Source of the DNA: Echinicola shivajiensis
GTDB lineage: Bacteria > Bacteroidota > Bacteroidia > Cytophagales > Cyclobacteriaceae
Reading direction: 5' to 3'
NCBI RefSeq assembly: GCF_018642165.1
Contig: NZ_JAHHZM010000014.1
Location: forward strand, 62,001-126,000
Length of the DNA stretch: 64,000 nucleotides
Of this stretch, positions 62,257-64,000 are shown piece after piece; the stretch's first letter is position 1, and each line of letters starts with the position of its first letter. The position numbers and the translations under genes were made by a program. Below the pieces are notes generated by a model. That model worked only from the letters and a program-made list of their open reading frames with translations, searched no databases and was not told where the DNA came from.

Positions 62257-64000
62257 TTAGTTAAGCCTATCCAACACAGCAAAACGGGAAGTATTACTTA
62301 CATATTCCGGCACAATGGATTTAATATGTCGAACAATATCAGTTTCAGAATTTAATACTAATAACTTTTCAAAATACTCTACTTGATAATTGATCCTATT
62401 AAAAGAAATTGGCGACATTTGAACTACCCTAATTTTGGGATGGTAAGTAATTTTCAGTTCCTCTGAATTACACACCAATTCCTCATGCATTTTCTCCCCT
62501 TCTCTCAATCCTGTAAAGACTATCTTAATGTCCTTTTCTACTCTTTTCTCGCTTAATAGAATCATTTTTTTGGCAAGGTCGAGTATTTTCACAGGTTCAC
62601 CCATATCAAAAATAAATATCTCCCTACCCTTTGACATCGCTCCTGCCTCAAGTATTAACTGGCAGGCTTCACCTATGGTCATAAAATACCTAGTGATATT
62701 AGGATCCGTAACAAAAACAGGCCCTCCTTGCTCTATTTGTTTTTTGAACAAAGGTATCACCGATCCATTTGATCCTAATACATTACCAAATCTAGTAATA
62801 GCGAATCTAGTATACTGCCCTCCTTCTACCTTCATATAGTCACTTAATGCCTGTATATACAATTCCGCAATGCGCTTTGAAGCCCCCATTACATTTGTTG
62901 GGTTCACAGCCTTATCTGTGCTTACAAAAACAAATTGCTTAACATTATTGATGATAGATAAATCAGCCAAGTTTTTTGTCGCTAATATATTGCTCCTAAT
63001 AGCTTCTTCAGGAAATGTTTCCATCATCGGAACATGCTTGTATGCTGCAGCATGATAAACAATCTGAGGTTTATAAGTTTTAAAGATACTTGAAATGACT
63101 TTTTTGTTCCTTATATCTGCTAATATAGGTTTAATGGGCACCTCCAATTTCTGAGACTTAAACTCTTGCTCAAGATCATATAAAGCCGATTCAGATTGAT
63201 CTAATAGGATCAAAAGCTTAGGGGTATGAATGACAATCTGCCGACACAACTCACTCCCTATTGACCCCGCAGCTCCTGTAACCAAAACAACCTTATTATT
63301 TATCTGACAATATACCTGTGGATTATCAAGGGAAATCTCAGGTCTAGACAAAAGGTCTTCGATCTTTATTTTTCTGATTTTGCCAACATTAAAACCACCT
63401 TTGACCCATTCATCTATAGAAGGCACAATGCTTACTCTGATTCCATATTTAAAACACTCATCAATGATTTCCCTTTTCCTTCTTGGAGAAATACTCATGA
63501 CCGAGATTAACAGATCAGTGATTTTATACTTAACGACAAGTTCCTTTAACTCATCTAAGCCAAAATAAATTGGGATATTATCAATAGAGCTTCCTGCTTT
63601 ATCTGGGTCGTCATCCAAAAATGCGTGAATTTTTTGTTTATAGTCCCCATCCTTACCAAGCACTATCTTTGATAACCTACCTGCTTCACCGGCACCAAAA
63701 ATCAAAATGTTCTTAACTGGTAACTTATTGGTTATATAGTATGAATAAACTTCCTTAATTAGGCTCCTGTATAAAACTAAGCATGAAAATGAAATCAAAG
63801 AGGCTATCACCAAAACGGATAGAGGTTGAAAATTAACCGCTTCAAAATTACTTTCTATCCAAAGGCCTATAAGAAACGAGATAAAAAGAGCTCCAACTAC
63901 AATTCTGATTACGGACAAAACATTACTAAAATTGGTCTTAGCAATTTTCCAAATACAATTTTCACACACCAACATAGCTAGCAACCCTGAACCTGCAAAC
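62257..64000 (-). CDS. FlaA1/WbpM-type nucleotide-sugar 4,6-dehydratase (partial, N-terminus beyond the window)
   Basis: A membrane-linked SDR enzyme of the polysaccharide-biosynthesis CapD/WbpM family. The frame is open to the end of the window, so probably about 90 N-terminal residues with the first helices are missing. Visible are one or two membrane helices, the first Rossmann fold (IFGAGEAGRLSK), the second (VTGAAGSIGSELCRQ), the YHAAAYKHVPMME motif and TDKAVNPTNVMGASKR, where Met replaces the usual Tyr, as in WbpM/FlaA1 4,6-dehydratases. It makes a UDP-4-keto-6-deoxy sugar for surface glycans. Confidence 0.9.
   Translation of the reverse strand, partial: FAGSGLLAMLVCENCIWKIAKTNFSNVLSVIRIVVGALFISFLIGLWIESNFEAVNFQPLSVLVIASLISFSCLVLYRSLIKEVYSYYITNKLPVKNILIFGAGEAGRLSKIVLGKDGDYKQKIHAFLDDDPDKAGSSIDNIPIYFGLDELKELVVKYKITDLLISVMSISPRRKREIIDECFKYGIRVSIVPSIDEWVKGGFNVGKIRKIKIEDLLSRPEISLDNPQVYCQINNKVVLVTGAAGSIGSELCRQIVIHTPKLLILLDQSESALYDLEQEFKSQKLEVPIKPILADIRNKKVISSIFKTYKPQIVYHAAAYKHVPMMETFPEEAIRSNILATKNLADLSIINNVKQFVFVSTDKAVNPTNVMGASKRIAELYIQALSDYMKVEGGQYTRFAITRFGNVLGSNGSVIPLFKKQIEQGGPVFVTDPNITRYFMTIGEACQLILEAGAMSKGREIFIFDMGEPVKILDLAKKMILLSEKRVEKDIKIVFTGLREGEKMHEELVCNSEELKITYHPKIRVVQMSPISFNRINYQVEYFEKLLVLNSETDIVRHIKSIVPEYVSNTSRFAVLDRLN

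Noticed and set aside
1-64000. CRISPR arrays, insertion sequences, prophage or integron parts, tRNA or rRNA genes
   Set aside because: No regularly spaced repeats, transposase or integrase motifs, or tRNA cloverleaf sequences were seen when reading the intergenic regions.

Overview
The window looks like ordinary chromosomal core from a member of the Bacteroidota, most likely Cytophagales/Cyclobacteriaceae. This is an inference from four things: gene content (heterodimeric methylmalonyl-CoA mutase plus MeaB, DUF3078, DUF3108 and DUF1684 proteins, a beta-propeller sensor kinase, an uncoupled ZapA/PheT cluster), the near absence of Shine-Dalgarno sequences, recurring TAnnTTTG promoter -7 elements, and low to moderate GC. 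I saw no tRNA, rRNA, insertion sequence, prophage, integrase or CRISPR array. Coding density is high and most transcription units end in clear hairpins.

Layout. 1-3.1 kb: tail of an iron/cobalamin-type ABC permease with its ATPase, a MarR regulator, and a ferredoxin reductase/ferredoxin pair. 3.1-12.3 kb: an apparent operon of methylmalonyl-CoA mutase small and large subunits plus a DUF389 membrane protein fused to a degenerate lipid-kinase domain, then a 0.5 kb spacer, dnaA, an RsiV-like lipoprotein and meaB. 12.3-16 kb: HemJ, SCO and a cytochrome c lipoprotein, then a class IV aminotransferase. 16-23 kb, minus strand: a propeller sensor kinase, a receiver-kinase hybrid with an abnormal H-box, an ABC ATPase, a His-rich FtsX-like permease and a small secreted protein, possibly one unit. 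23-36.3 kb: sucD, a 2OG-Fe(II) oxygenase, OmpA-type lipoprotein, rny, zapA, a coiled-coil protein, pheT, DUF1684, radC, rpsT, a PLC/S1-P1-like hydrolase and an aminotransferase. 36.4-47 kb: ettA, a DUF349 protein, a LytS/LytT pair with a LiaF-like protein, ispD, queA, an orphan ABC permease and recA. 47-53.5 kb: DUF3108 protein, a PhoB/PhoR-like pair, an RluA-type pseudouridine synthase, rplM-rpsI-rpsB-tsf. 53.5-64 kb: pepP, glycosyltransferase, M16 peptidase, O-methyltransferase, a LysM transglycosylase, DUF3078 protein, dnaX and a partial FlaA1/WbpM-type dehydratase.

The clearest unusual element is dnaX. Its reading frame is split at an A10 run on the coding strand. The short frame stops two codons later, while a -1 shift gives a full-length product with the conserved C-terminal tail, so tau- and gamma-like forms probably arise by frameshifting or transcriptional slippage. 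Other points worth checking are the kinase-like/DUF389 fusion, the SHGFKTP histidine-kinase box, the possible metal-linked ABC locus, a nearly identical inverted repeat spanning the -7 elements of ispD and an aminotransferase gene, short hairpins placed right after several -7 elements, and a long compound hairpin beside the LytS gene. I did not find a convincing new defence or mobile system.
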